Part shown: piece by piece, positions 44,037 through 52,724 of the stretch
Position numbering within the stretch: the first letter of the stretch is position 1
How the letters are laid out: each line of letters begins with the position of its first letter
Source: Natronococcus occultus SP4
Lineage (GTDB): Archaea > Halobacteriota > Halobacteria > Halobacteriales > Natrialbaceae
Assembly: GCF_000328685.1 (NCBI RefSeq)
Contig: NC_019974.1
Coordinates: forward strand, 3,277,001-3,341,000
Reading direction: 5' to 3'
Length of the DNA: 64,000 nucleotides
Notes under the pieces: generated by a model
Told to the model about the DNA's origin: nothing
Seen by the model: only the letters and a program-made list of their open reading frames with translations
Database searches by the model: none
Translations under genes and position numbers: made by a program

Positions 44037-45782
44037 ATGGCACGCGAACCTTCGGTACTTGATACGGAGCGGTTCGGCGGTGACGGCGACGAGCCGTCGG
44101 AAACGGGCAGTAATACCGGATTACTGGATCGACGGAGCTACATGAAACTGGCCGGAGCGACCGCCGCTGCGGCTGCCTTCACTGGCACTGCGAGCGGTGA
44201 CGAGGAGTACGAGGTCATCGAGGCCAGCGGCCAGACGATCCAGATCGGCGAGGGCGAGACCTTCGAGAACACGCTGATCGACGTCTCGACCGGGAACGGA
44301 ATCCTGCTGAACGTCACCGGCTCCGGCGCCACGATCCGAAACGTCGGCTTCTCGGGGCTCTATCAGGGTGGAGACTTCGCGATCACGATCAACGTCCCGT
44401 CCGGCGACGTCCTCGTCGAGAACGTCTACCTCGGCGACGGTGCGAACAAAAGCGGCGCGAGCTTCGTTCACGGACCCGGCGCGATCTTCCTGCACCGGGA
44501 CAGTAACGCCGACGTGACCTTCCGGAACTGCAACGTTCAGGGATGGCCCAACAACGGCTTCTACTGTTCGAACACGGCCAACGGCGGCAGCGTTCGCTTC
44601 GAGTCCTGTTACGGCAAGAACAACGGCGTCTCGACGTTCCGAGCAGCGAGCGCCGAGGACGTCATCGTCGACTGTGTCGCGTACAACGACGACACCGACT
44701 ACTCCACCGAGAACGGGAGCTGGGGCGGGTACACCGAACAGCACGGCCGTCCCGTCTGGGCCTGGTCGCCCGGTCCGGTGACGATCGAGAACTCGGAGTT
44801 CGCGGCCGGCCCGTACGCCGCGGCACTGCTCACCCACGAGGGCGGAACGATCGACTTCCGGTCGGGCGCCTACAGCGGCGACACCCAGGGCCAGGTCCAG
44901 CTCGGCGACGTCACCAACGGTCCCGCCCTCTCGGTTCCCGAGGGCGTTCCGACCTCCGCGGAAGAGGCCGCGTCCGGAGGGAGATCAAGACGTTCACCGG
45001 ACCCCGCGACCGACGAGGAGACCGAGCTGCCGACCGAGATCCGCTTCGAGGGCGAGGACTCGACCGCGACCCGCTACGAGTTCGCCGTCGACGGCGAGGT
45101 CGCCCCCGCGGGCGAGGACCCGATCGACGACGGGACGGTCCACGGAATCGTCGGCAACTGGACGGACGTGTTCCGGTTCGACGGCGACCTCGAGCTCGTC
45201 ACCGCCGACGGGCCGGCCGCAGTGGTCCTCGACGGGGAGGCGGTTGATCCCGACGAGTACGGGCCGGCGCTCCCCCACGTCCTCGAGGTCGAGGGGACCG
45301 GCGAGCCCGCGAGCTACGAGATTACGGTCGACGGCACGATCGAGGCCGCCGACGAGGCCGACGCGCCCTCCACGTCGGGCTCGACCGTGCAGGATTCGGT
45401 GACCGACGACAGCCAGCGGTTCCGGTACTCGGGGGTGCTCACCGACGTCACGTTCACCGAGGGCGAAGCGCGCGTCCTCGTCGACGGCGGGGAGGTCGAC
45501 CCCGACGAGTACGGCGACCAGGAGCTGCTCTCCCACGCACTGGTGATCGACGGTACGGAGGCCGACGGGCCGAGCACGTACTCGTTTACGATCGACGGCG
45601 AGGTCGTCAAATCGGAGTACCGCGACGCCTCGATCGACGACGGAGACGTCATCGAGGGCGCGACGGTTCGGGGCAGCGTCGCCGACTGGATCGACGCCTA
45701 CTGGTTCGAGGGCGAGATCACGGCGTTCCAGCTCGACGGCGACGCCGACGTCGACGTCCAGTACAACGCCCGCAATCAGTGA
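44037..45782 (+). CDS. Tat-exported beta-helix protein with three C-terminal repeat domains
   Basis: A 581-residue secreted protein. The Tat signal is LDRRSYMKLAGATAAAAAFT. Residues about 50-315 are a right-handed beta-helix paralogous to the protein at 42693. From about residue 335 come three repeats of about 80 residues, each with a YEF/SFTIDGEV-like strand, a DDG---G-V--W or similar turn, and VDPDEYG in two of them. A linker rich in Glu/Asp joins the parts. The repeats may be a surface- or glycan-binding module. A TTTATACC element lies 35 nt before the start. Confidence 0.82.
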   Translation: MAREPSVLDTERFGGDGDEPSETGSNTGLLDRRSYMKLAGATAAAAAFTGTASGDEEYEVIEASGQTIQIGEGETFENTLIDVSTGNGILLNVTGSGATIRNVGFSGLYQGGDFAITINVPSGDVLVENVYLGDGANKSGASFVHGPGAIFLHRDSNADVTFRNCNVQGWPNNGFYCSNTANGGSVRFESCYGKNNGVSTFRAASAEDVIVDCVAYNDDTDYSTENGSWGGYTEQHGRPVWAWSPGPVTIENSEFAAGPYAAALLTHEGGTIDFRSGAYSGDTQGQVQLGDVTNGPALSVPEGVPTSAEEAASGGRSRRSPDPATDEETELPTEIRFEGEDSTATRYEFAVDGEVAPAGEDPIDDGTVHGIVGNWTDVFRFDGDLELVTADGPAAVVLDGEAVDPDEYGPALPHVLEVEGTGEPASYEITVDGTIEAADEADAPSTSGSTVQDSVTDDSQRFRYSGVLTDVTFTEGEARVLVDGGEVDPDEYGDQELLSHALVIDGTEADGPSTYSFTIDGEVVKSEYRDASIDDGDVIEGATVRGSVADWIDAYWFEGEITAFQLDGDADVDVQYNARNQ

Positions 45783-46047
45783 GTGCGGCCGGCCCGTCCT
45801 CGCCGGTGCAATGAGCCTGTGACGGACACAGCGGCGCCGTCGCTCACGACTCGGTCGGCTGACGAATGGCCCCCACGCCAGGAACAGCAGCTGGCACGCG
45901 AACTGTTCCGGTACTGGATCGACGTCGGGAGCCAAATATGAGTACGAGATCCGTGAACAAAAGTCCTTCTCGAGCGTCGATCGCGGCTCGCAGTCTTCCG
46001 ACTCCGCTCGCGACGTTCGACGAGTCGAGAGAGGGATCGCGATCGGC

Positions 46048-46644
46048 TCACTCGATTCGTGAGAGCTTCCCGTTGACGGACTGTTCCTCCTGACGGTTCG
46101 TGACGACGTGGGCGACCGTCAGCAGGGAGAACGCGCCGACGACGGCGCCGGCGAGTGCCAGTGTCGGCACGGCCGCGAGCGGCGGCACGCCGACCGTCGC
46201 CGCGGCGACGACAGCGATCCCGGCGACGCTCAACGCGGCGTACCACCGGTCCCACCGATCCTGCTGGTGGGTGTCGGTGTCGAGATACATCATGAGCAGA
46301 TCGGCGTTGTCGGCCAACGTGATGAGCCCACGGTCCTGATCGTATTCGACGATCCCGGCGTCGTCCATCTTCGGCAGGTGAGTCTGGTAGAGTGCGACGT
46401 ACACCCGCTTTCGCTGGTCGGAGCTCAGGGCGTTGACGTCGGTGTCGTTTTCCCAGGCGGCGATCTGCTCGGCGAGCTCGCCGAGTGTGACGGTCTCGTC
46501 GGCCTCGAGGAGGTAGGTTAGTACCTCCCGTCGTCGACGGTTTTTCAGCAGCTCGAAGATGATGTCTTTCGAGAGTCGGCCATCCTCGTCGGTCTCTGCG
46601 ACCGACGCGATTTCGTCAGGCAGTGAGCTGTCGATCGAGGACAT
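46048..46644 (-). CDS. DUF7344-type winged-helix protein with membrane hairpin
   Basis: A 198-residue protein. The N-terminal acidic 25 residues precede a winged helix (IIFELLKNRRRREVLTYLLE, LAEQIAAWENDTDVNALSSD, YVALYQTHLPKMDDAGIVEY), and two hydrophobic segments lie at about residues 137-155 and 160-180. It is closest to the protein at 17137. It is divergent from tfb, and a palindrome nearly identical to one before tfb lies 39 bases upstream of its start. Confidence 0.8.
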   Translation of the reverse strand: MSSIDSSLPDEIASVAETDEDGRLSKDIIFELLKNRRRREVLTYLLEADETVTLGELAEQIAAWENDTDVNALSSDQRKRVYVALYQTHLPKMDDAGIVEYDQDRGLITLADNADLLMMYLDTDTHQQDRWDRWYAALSVAGIAVVAAATVGVPPLAAVPTLALAGAVVGAFSLLTVAHVVTNRQEEQSVNGKLSRIE

Positions 46645-46682
46645 TACGGGACGCCTCCACCACCTTTCCGTTCGGCTCCTGT

Positions 46683-46700
46683 CGGTTTCGCGCGAAACCG
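46683..46700. promoter_or_regulatory. Palindrome upstream of the DUF7344-type gene
   Basis: CGGTTTCGCGCGAAACCG, an 18-bp perfect palindrome whose near end is 39 bases before the gene start. It matches the tfb-side site at 15 of 16 core bases. Confidence 0.55.
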
Positions 46701-47311
46701 GTAGTCGTCCGGTCGGTCGGCCTGTCGCGCCGACAGCGACCGCTGTCGATTCGGGGGGGACGTTGCGATCACGATTGACACACCAGGTTGTACGCCAACA
46801 CTGATTCTCTTAAGCACAACTACGTTTCGCACCGTCTGCAAAGTCCGGACGGAGCGGCGACCGATCGGTCGCCGCGGCGCTTTCGAGAACCGACAGCAGG
46901 CGGCCCGATCCGCTTGCCCGAGCACGCGTGGTATCGATCGATTGGCGACCTGTAGTGACCACGTACACCGAGCGAAGGGATGTCGACGGTGAAGACGAGT
47001 AGGTCGGTAACGCGACACTGGATCCAACCCTTCGACTGCAAGTCTATAAAGTCGACCGACGGTTCGAACGCGCAAACGGGGGTTACAGAATGAACGTGGG
47101 ATTTACCATCTGTCCCCGGCGAAACGATAGAATCGGCACGGTTTCGGCGAACGCGCCCTCCGGCCCGCCACCGTTGCGACAACCAGTATCGTCAGTTGAC
47201 GTCCCTCGAGGGCCGCCGTTGTCGTCGTCGCGAATCCACAGTCGGGCGAGTCGGTCGGCGAGCCGCCGGTGGATTCGCGGGGGGTGGGACCGAGCCGAAT
47301 CAGTAAGTCGC

Positions 47312-47327
47312 GGTTTCTCGCGAAACC
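47312..47327. promoter_or_regulatory. Near-palindrome upstream of tfb
   Basis: GGTTTCTCGCGAAACC, with its near end 44 bases before the tfb start. It is a likely binding site for the same regulator as the site at 46683. Confidence 0.55.
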
Positions 47328-47370
47328 ATGTGAACCCCTTACAGTGTCGGGACGGCTTCTCTCGGTACTG

Positions 47371-48330
47371 ATGACGCGGTCCATCATCGATCACGCCAGA
47401 GCTGAATCGGAGTCGCGCGGTCGAGAGGCAGGCCTGTGTCCCGACTGCGAAACCGAGACGATCGTCCACGATCCGGACCGCGGCGAGCGGGTCTGTGAGG
47501 AGTGTGGACTCGTGTTGACCGAGGACCCGATCGACTACGGGCCGGAGTGGCGGGCGTTCAACGCACAGGAACACGACGAGCTCTCGCGGGTCGGCGCGCC
47601 GCTGACCCAGTCGATGCACGACCGCGGACTGACGACGACGATCGACTGGCGCAACCGCGACGCCAACGGCCACTCGATGTCGGCCGACAAGCACGGTCAG
47701 CTCCACCGGCTCCGGGTCTGGCAGGAGCGCATCCGGACGAAAAACGCCGGCGAACGAAACCTCAAGTACGCACTCTCGGAGATCGATCGGATGGTCAGCG
47801 CCCTCGGGGTTCCGAAACCCGTCAAGGAGACCGCCAGCGTCATCTACCGCCAGGCGCTCGACCAGGACCTCATTCGGGGGCGCTCGATCGAGGGCGTCGC
47901 GACCAGTGCTCTCTACACCGCCTGTCGAAAGGAGGGCATTCCGCGCAGCCTCGAGGAGGTGACGGCCGTCTCCCGGGTCGACCAGCGCGAGATCGGGCGC
48001 ACCTACCGCTACGTCGCCGACGAACTCGACATCAACCTCGAGCCGACCAACCCCCGCCAGTTCGTTCCGCGGTTCTGCTCGGAGCTCGACGTCGACAAGG
48101 ACGTCGAGTCGAAGGCGATCGAGATCATCGATGAGACGACGAATCAGGGGCTTCACTCCGGCAAGTCGCCCACGGGGTTCGCGGCCGCGGCCATCTACGC
48201 CGCAGGGTTGCTCTGCGAGGAGACGATCCCCCAGCGGGCGGTCGCCGACACGGCACAGACGACCGTCGTCACCGTCAGAAACCGGTACCGCGAGCAGCTC
48301 GAGGCTATCGACCAGCAGCCGGCTACATGA
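47371..48330 (+). CDS. tfb: Transcription initiation factor IIB
   Basis: A 319-residue archaeal TFB. The N-terminal zinc ribbon CPDCETETIVHDPDRGERVC has its second pair in CEECG (about residues 23-45). The B-finger/linker region GPEWRAFNAQEHDELSRVGA is followed by two cyclin-like repeats (about 120-205 and 215-305; YTACRKEGIPRSLEEV, IYAAGLLCEETIPQRAVA). TFB binds TBP-TATA/BRE and recruits RNA polymerase. Haloarchaea have several TFBs with distinct promoter preferences. The start is ATG 47371. Confidence 0.95.
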   Translation: MTRSIIDHARAESESRGREAGLCPDCETETIVHDPDRGERVCEECGLVLTEDPIDYGPEWRAFNAQEHDELSRVGAPLTQSMHDRGLTTTIDWRNRDANGHSMSADKHGQLHRLRVWQERIRTKNAGERNLKYALSEIDRMVSALGVPKPVKETASVIYRQALDQDLIRGRSIEGVATSALYTACRKEGIPRSLEEVTAVSRVDQREIGRTYRYVADELDINLEPTNPRQFVPRFCSELDVDKDVESKAIEIIDETTNQGLHSGKSPTGFAAAAIYAAGLLCEETIPQRAVADTAQTTVVTVRNRYREQLEAIDQQPAT

Positions 48331-48499
48331 TCGACCGCTCGTTCTCGCTGTAGACGTCGTCGTCCAGCAACGCGTGGAGGTTCTCGTAGGGGACGAACGC
48401 GACAAACTCGTCGTCGGCGTTGTACAGCTCGAGGCCGTCGTCGGTTCGGTCGTACCGTTCGCAGACGACCTGTCCCTCGGGCAGAATCGCGCGGAACAT
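48323..48499 (-). CDS. 58-residue conserved-looking acidic protein
   Basis: Starts MFRAILPEGQVVCERYDRTD and continues with DGLELYNADDEFVAFVPYEN. The composition is protein-like and it resembles small haloarchaeal proteins I cannot name exactly. Its 3' end overlaps the tfb 3' end by 8 bases in the convergent orientation. Confidence 0.6.
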   Translation of the reverse strand: MFRAILPEGQVVCERYDRTDDGLELYNADDEFVAFVPYENLHALLDDDVYSENERSIM

Positions 48500-48598
48500 G
48501 CGGCGTGTATTACGGTGTCAATCCGCATATAGTGTGGGGACCGGTTCGGGGCCGCGTCGAACGCAACCGGTTTATCCGCACTCCTGCTAGGCCCGCCA

Positions 48599-50539
48599 GT
48601 GACCGACGACTCCTCGAGCGACGCCGACGATCGCACCGAGCGCGAGGTGACCGACGAAACGGACGACGCCCCGAGCAGCGCAGCCGACGAAGCGTCGACC
48701 GATTCGGAGCCGACGCCTCTCGAGGACGACGAGCCGACGATCGCGGAGTTCCACGACGCCTCCCAGCGGGAGGGGACCCCGGTACTCACCGCGGCCGCGG
48801 TCGCCCGTGCCCTCGAAATTCCCCACGAAGACGCGAGCGAACGGCTGGAACTCCTCGCCGACCGGGGCGAACTCGAGCGCCTCTCGGTGTCGACGGATCC
48901 CGTCGTCTGGTACCCGAGCGAGTTCGAGGACCTCACGGACCGCGAGCGGGTCGTCGTCTTCCCGAAGCGCCGCGAGATCGTCGTCGATCGGCCCGATCAG
49001 TTCACGCGGGCGCAGCTCTCGCAGTTCGCCCACCTCGCCGACGCCAACGGCGAGCAGGGATACCGCTACGTCGTCCGACCCGAGGACGTCTGGGGAACGC
49101 CCCACGACTCCTTCGAGGAGCTGGCCCGAACGATGCGCCAGGCGCTCGGCCAGCGCAACGAGGATCTCGAGGACTGGGTCGAGAGCCAGTGGGATCGGGC
49201 CCACCAGTTCCGGCTGACGACTCACGAGGACGGCTACACCGTCCTCGAGGCCCAGACCCCGGAGATCATGGGCAACGTCGCCCGCCAGAAGTTAGACGAG
49301 GAACACGTCCACGCGCCGATCTCCGAGACCGAGGACTGGGTCCGCGAGGGATCCGAGGCCGCGATCAAACGCATTCTGTACGAGGCGGGCTACCCGGTCC
49401 AGGACCACCGCGAGCTCGAGTCCGGCGAGGAACTCGAGATCGACCTCGAGGTCTCGCTGCGGGAGTACCAACACGAGTGGGTCGATCGGTTCGCCGAGGC
49501 CGGCGAGGGCGTGTTCGTCGGCCCGCCGGGCAGCGGGAAGACCGTCGCCGCGATGGGGGCGATGGCCCACGTCGGCGGCGAGACCCTCGTCCTCGTCCCG
49601 AGTCGCGATCTGGCCCGCCAGTGGGCCGAGACGATCGCCGAGTACACCTCGCTTTCCCCCCACCAGATCGGCCAGTACCACGGCGGCCAGAAGAACGTGC
49701 GGCCGGTGACGATCGCGACCTACCAGATCGCGGGGATGGATCGCCACCGCTCGCTGTTCGACGACCGCGAGTGGGGACTCGTCGTGTTCGACGAGTGCCA
49801 GCACGTTCCCTCGGACGTCTATCGTCGCAGCACGCACCTCCAGTCTCGACACCGCCTGGGCCTGTCAGCGAGCCCGATCCGCGAGGACGACCGCCAGACA
49901 GAGATCTTCACGCTGGTCGGCCCGCCGATCGGCACCGACTGGGAGGCGCTGTTCGACGCCGGCTTCGTCGCCGAGCCCGAACTCGAGATCCGCTACGTCC
50001 CGTGGGGCGACGAGGAGCAGCAGAACGCCTACGGCTCCGCCGAGGGCCGCGAAAAGTACCGCATCGCGGCTCAGAATCGCGGAAAGATCGACGAGATCCG
50101 ATACCTGCTGTCGGCCCATCCGGGCGCGAAGTCGCTGGTCTTCGTCGACTACTTGGAGCAGGGTCGAGAGCTCGCCGCGGCGCTCGACGTCCCCTTCCTC
50201 AGCGGGGAGACGCCCCACCACGAGCGGCGCCGGCTGCTCGAGGAGTTCCGCCGGGACGAACGCGACCTGCTGGTGATCTCCCGGGTCGGCGACGAGGGGA
50301 TCGACCTCCCGACCGCGGACATGGCGATCGTCGCCTCCGGGCTCGGGGGCTCGCGCCGACAGGGAACCCAGCGGGCCGGCCGCACGATGCGACCCGCGGG
50401 CGGGGCGCTCGTCTACGTGCTCGCTACCCGCGGCACCCGAGAGGAGGAGTTCGCTCGCCGACAGCTCCAGCACCTGGGTCGGAAGGGGATCACGGTCCGC
50501 GAGCAGAACGTCGACGCGGCGGGAACCGACGAGGAGTAG
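48599..50539 (+). CDS. XPB/Rad25-like DNA helicase
   Basis: A 646-residue SF2 helicase. An acidic N-terminus (residues 1-60) leads to a helical domain, then the helicase core: VGPPGSGKTVAAMGA (Walker A, about residue 302), VVFDECQHVPSDVY (about 398), LGLSASPIREDDRQ (about 423), SLVFVDYLEQG (about 514) and QRAGRTMRPAGG (about 590). XPB-like helicases work in nucleotide excision repair or transcription-coupled repair in archaea. The GTG start at 48599 follows TTTATCC at leaderless distance. Confidence 0.88.
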   Translation: MTDDSSSDADDRTEREVTDETDDAPSSAADEASTDSEPTPLEDDEPTIAEFHDASQREGTPVLTAAAVARALEIPHEDASERLELLADRGELERLSVSTDPVVWYPSEFEDLTDRERVVVFPKRREIVVDRPDQFTRAQLSQFAHLADANGEQGYRYVVRPEDVWGTPHDSFEELARTMRQALGQRNEDLEDWVESQWDRAHQFRLTTHEDGYTVLEAQTPEIMGNVARQKLDEEHVHAPISETEDWVREGSEAAIKRILYEAGYPVQDHRELESGEELEIDLEVSLREYQHEWVDRFAEAGEGVFVGPPGSGKTVAAMGAMAHVGGETLVLVPSRDLARQWAETIAEYTSLSPHQIGQYHGGQKNVRPVTIATYQIAGMDRHRSLFDDREWGLVVFDECQHVPSDVYRRSTHLQSRHRLGLSASPIREDDRQTEIFTLVGPPIGTDWEALFDAGFVAEPELEIRYVPWGDEEQQNAYGSAEGREKYRIAAQNRGKIDEIRYLLSAHPGAKSLVFVDYLEQGRELAAALDVPFLSGETPHHERRRLLEEFRRDERDLLVISRVGDEGIDLPTADMAIVASGLGGSRRQGTQRAGRTMRPAGGALVYVLATRGTREEEFARRQLQHLGRKGITVREQNVDAAGTDEE

Positions 50540-50571
50540 CTCGAGACGTCGGTGCCGATACCGGCGAGCCG

Positions 50572-50928
50572 TCAGTCGGCGGGAATCTCCTGGGCCGACG
50601 ACCACTCGAGTATCGGCTCGAGCGCCGCCCGGAGTTCGTGGCCGCGCTCGGTCAGTTCGTACTCGACGCGCGGGGGGATCTCGTCGTACTGTGTCCGCGT
50701 CGCCAGCCCGTCGTCGACGAGTTCGTGCAGCCTGCTCGAGAGCGTCGAGCTGCTCGCGTCCGGGAGGTGCGTCTCGAGCGTTGCGAACCGCATCGGCCCG
50801 TGCGCGTCGATGACGCTGATCGTCTCGAGGGCGTACTTGTTCGCGAGGATCCCGAGCGTGTCGACGAGCGGGTCGTAGTAGGCGACTTCGGGCTCGTCAC
50901 AGCCACATCCACATTCGGTGGCGGTCAT
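50572..50928 (-). CDS. HxlR-family regulator
   Basis: A 118-residue winged-helix HxlR protein. The N-terminus has a Cys cluster (TECGCGCDEPE), then LGILANKYALETISVIDAHG, the HTH TLETHLPDASSSTLSSRLHE and the wing IPPRVEYELTERGHELRAAL. The CxCxC motif suggests metal or redox sensing. It is divergent from the chromate transporter gene with 137 bases between starts, a likely regulator-target pair. The start MTATECG is preferred. Confidence 0.8.
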   Translation of the reverse strand: MTATECGCGCDEPEVAYYDPLVDTLGILANKYALETISVIDAHGPMRFATLETHLPDASSSTLSSRLHELVDDGLATRTQYDEIPPRVEYELTERGHELRAALEPILEWSSAQEIPAD

Positions 50929-51065
50929 GCACTGACCAACAGCGGCCGGGAGCATACCTGTTTTCCATCCCTCGCTTCGGGAGATCGAAGCGGCTGTCGG
51001 CTCCCGAACCGACTATGGAACGGCGGACTTGAGCTTATACTTCGGTCCGTGATCGATAGTGACTG

Positions 51066-52574
51066 ATGACGGACGATCCGGTTCGCTCGAACGAACCAAC
51101 CGACACGGTTTCTCCGACCGAGGACGCCGCCTCGGGCCCCGACCACGACGTTTCGTTTCGCGAGGCGTTCTGGGTCTGGGTACAGGTCGCCGCTTACAGT
51201 TTCGGCGGCCCCGCCGGGCAGATCGGCGTGATGCACAAACTACTCGTCTCGCAGAAGCGCTGGATCAGCGAGCGGCGGTTCCTCCACGCGATGAACTACA
51301 CGATGTTGCTCCCGGGACCGGAAGCACAACAGCTCGCGACGTACATCGGCTGGTTGTTGCACAAGACGAAAGGCGGGATCGTCGCCGGGACGCTGTTTAT
51401 CCTCCCCGGGTTCGTCTCGATCCTCCTCCTCAGTATCCTCTACGCGGAGTTCAGGGAGGTGACGATCGTCGAAGCGATTTTCTTCGGCCTGCAGGCCGCC
51501 GTCCTCGCGATCGTCGTCGAGGCCCTGCTCAGGATCGGCTCTCGAGCGCTGGCGAACGCGGCGATGGTCGCTATCGCCGCGGGCGCGTTCGTCGGGATCT
51601 TCGTCTTCGACGTCCTGTTTCCGATAATCATCCTCGCCGCAGGGCTCGTCGGCTTCCTTGGCCACCGGTACGCCCCAGAGGTGTTTACCGTTATCACGGG
51701 ACATGGTGGCGACGAGAGCGACGAGGACGTGGCGGCCGAAACGCCCGACGAGGATGAAGCGAGTCCGGACGACCGGGGCGAAGCGATCGCGAGCGACGAA
51801 AGCGAGACCGAGGCCGTCATCTCGGACGAACTCGTCGCGGATCACGAACGACCGTCCGGGTGGCGGGCTGCCCGCGTCGCCGCCCTCTGGGGGACACTCT
51901 GGTTCGGCCCGCTACTGGGGCTCTACCTCGTTCTCGGCGCCGGCCACATCTTTACCCAGGAAGGGATCTTCTTCAGCCAGGTGGCGGTCGTCACCTTCGG
52001 CGGCGCGTACGCCGTGCTCGCCTACATCGCTCAGGAGGCCGTCGCAACCTACGGCTGGCTCAAGCCGGGCGAGATGATCGACGGCCTGGGGATGGCCGAG
52101 ACGACGCCCGGCCCGCTCGTGCAGGTCGTCCAGTTCGTCGGATTCATGGGGGCCTACAGAAATCCAGGAACCCTCGAGCCGCTCGTTGCCGGCATTCTGG
52201 GTTCGGTCGTCGTCACCTGGGTGACGTTCGTTCCCTGCTTCCTCTTTATTTTCCTCGGCGCGCCGTACATCGAGTACCTCCGCGGCAAAGAATCGCTGAC
52301 GGCGGCCCTGTCGGGGATCACCGCCGCCGTCGTCGGCATCATTCTCAACCTCGCCGTCTGGTTCGGCCTGCACGTCCTCTTCGAGGATCACTGGACGTAC
52401 GACGCGTACGGGATGGACCTCCTCGTCCCCGTCTTCGGGACGCTCGACGTCGCCGCGCTGGTGATCGTCGTCGGCTCGTTCGTGATGATCTTCCGGTTCG
52501 AGCAGGGAATGCTCCGAACGCTCGCCGCGGCGATGGCCGCCGGGCTGTTCTACCACCTCGTGGTGCTCGCGTGA
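51066..52574 (+). CDS. chrA: Chromate transporter, double-domain CHR family
   Basis: A 502-residue membrane protein with two CHR domains. The N-terminal half has SFGGPAGQIGVMHK (about residue 45) and LPGPEAQQLATYIG (about 82); the C-terminal half has TFGGAYAVLAYIAQEAVATY (about 315) and ETTPGPLVQVVQFVGF. About 11 membrane segments are visible. An acidic linker of about 40 residues separates the halves. Two-domain CHR proteins export chromate or related oxyanions. The divergent HxlR gene probably controls it. Confidence 0.88.
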   Translation: MTDDPVRSNEPTDTVSPTEDAASGPDHDVSFREAFWVWVQVAAYSFGGPAGQIGVMHKLLVSQKRWISERRFLHAMNYTMLLPGPEAQQLATYIGWLLHKTKGGIVAGTLFILPGFVSILLLSILYAEFREVTIVEAIFFGLQAAVLAIVVEALLRIGSRALANAAMVAIAAGAFVGIFVFDVLFPIIILAAGLVGFLGHRYAPEVFTVITGHGGDESDEDVAAETPDEDEASPDDRGEAIASDESETEAVISDELVADHERPSGWRAARVAALWGTLWFGPLLGLYLVLGAGHIFTQEGIFFSQVAVVTFGGAYAVLAYIAQEAVATYGWLKPGEMIDGLGMAETTPGPLVQVVQFVGFMGAYRNPGTLEPLVAGILGSVVVTWVTFVPCFLFIFLGAPYIEYLRGKESLTAALSGITAAVVGIILNLAVWFGLHVLFEDHWTYDAYGMDLLVPVFGTLDVAALVIVVGSFVMIFRFEQGMLRTLAAAMAAGLFYHLVVLA

Positions 52575-52688
52575 TCCGACGCATCCCTCGGGCTCGTGGG
52601 GCTGTCCGTTTGGGTCACGGCGACGAGTCGAGTAGCCGACCCCGTCGTGAAGAAAGTATTCAAGGTCTCGCCGTCGAACACAGTGATC

Positions 52689-52724
52689 ATGAGCGAGTCG
52701 CGTCCGCGGGTGGTCGGTCGGTGA
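52689..52724 (+). CDS. Candidate 11-residue leader ORF before herA
   Basis: MSESRPRVVGR then TGA. Its stop overlaps the GTG start of the helicase (GTGA). Its ATG lies about 35 nt after AGTATTCAAG, a TATA-like element. Confidence 0.3.
   Translation: MSESRPRVVGR

Larger units (their letters stand above)
46645..47370. other. Long divergent intergenic region
   Basis: About 725 bases between the DUF7344-type gene and tfb. No convincing gene is seen. It holds the two related palindromes near its ends, plus a TATA-like CCTTACAG about 30 nt before tfb. The centre shows nothing I recognise. Confidence 0.6.
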
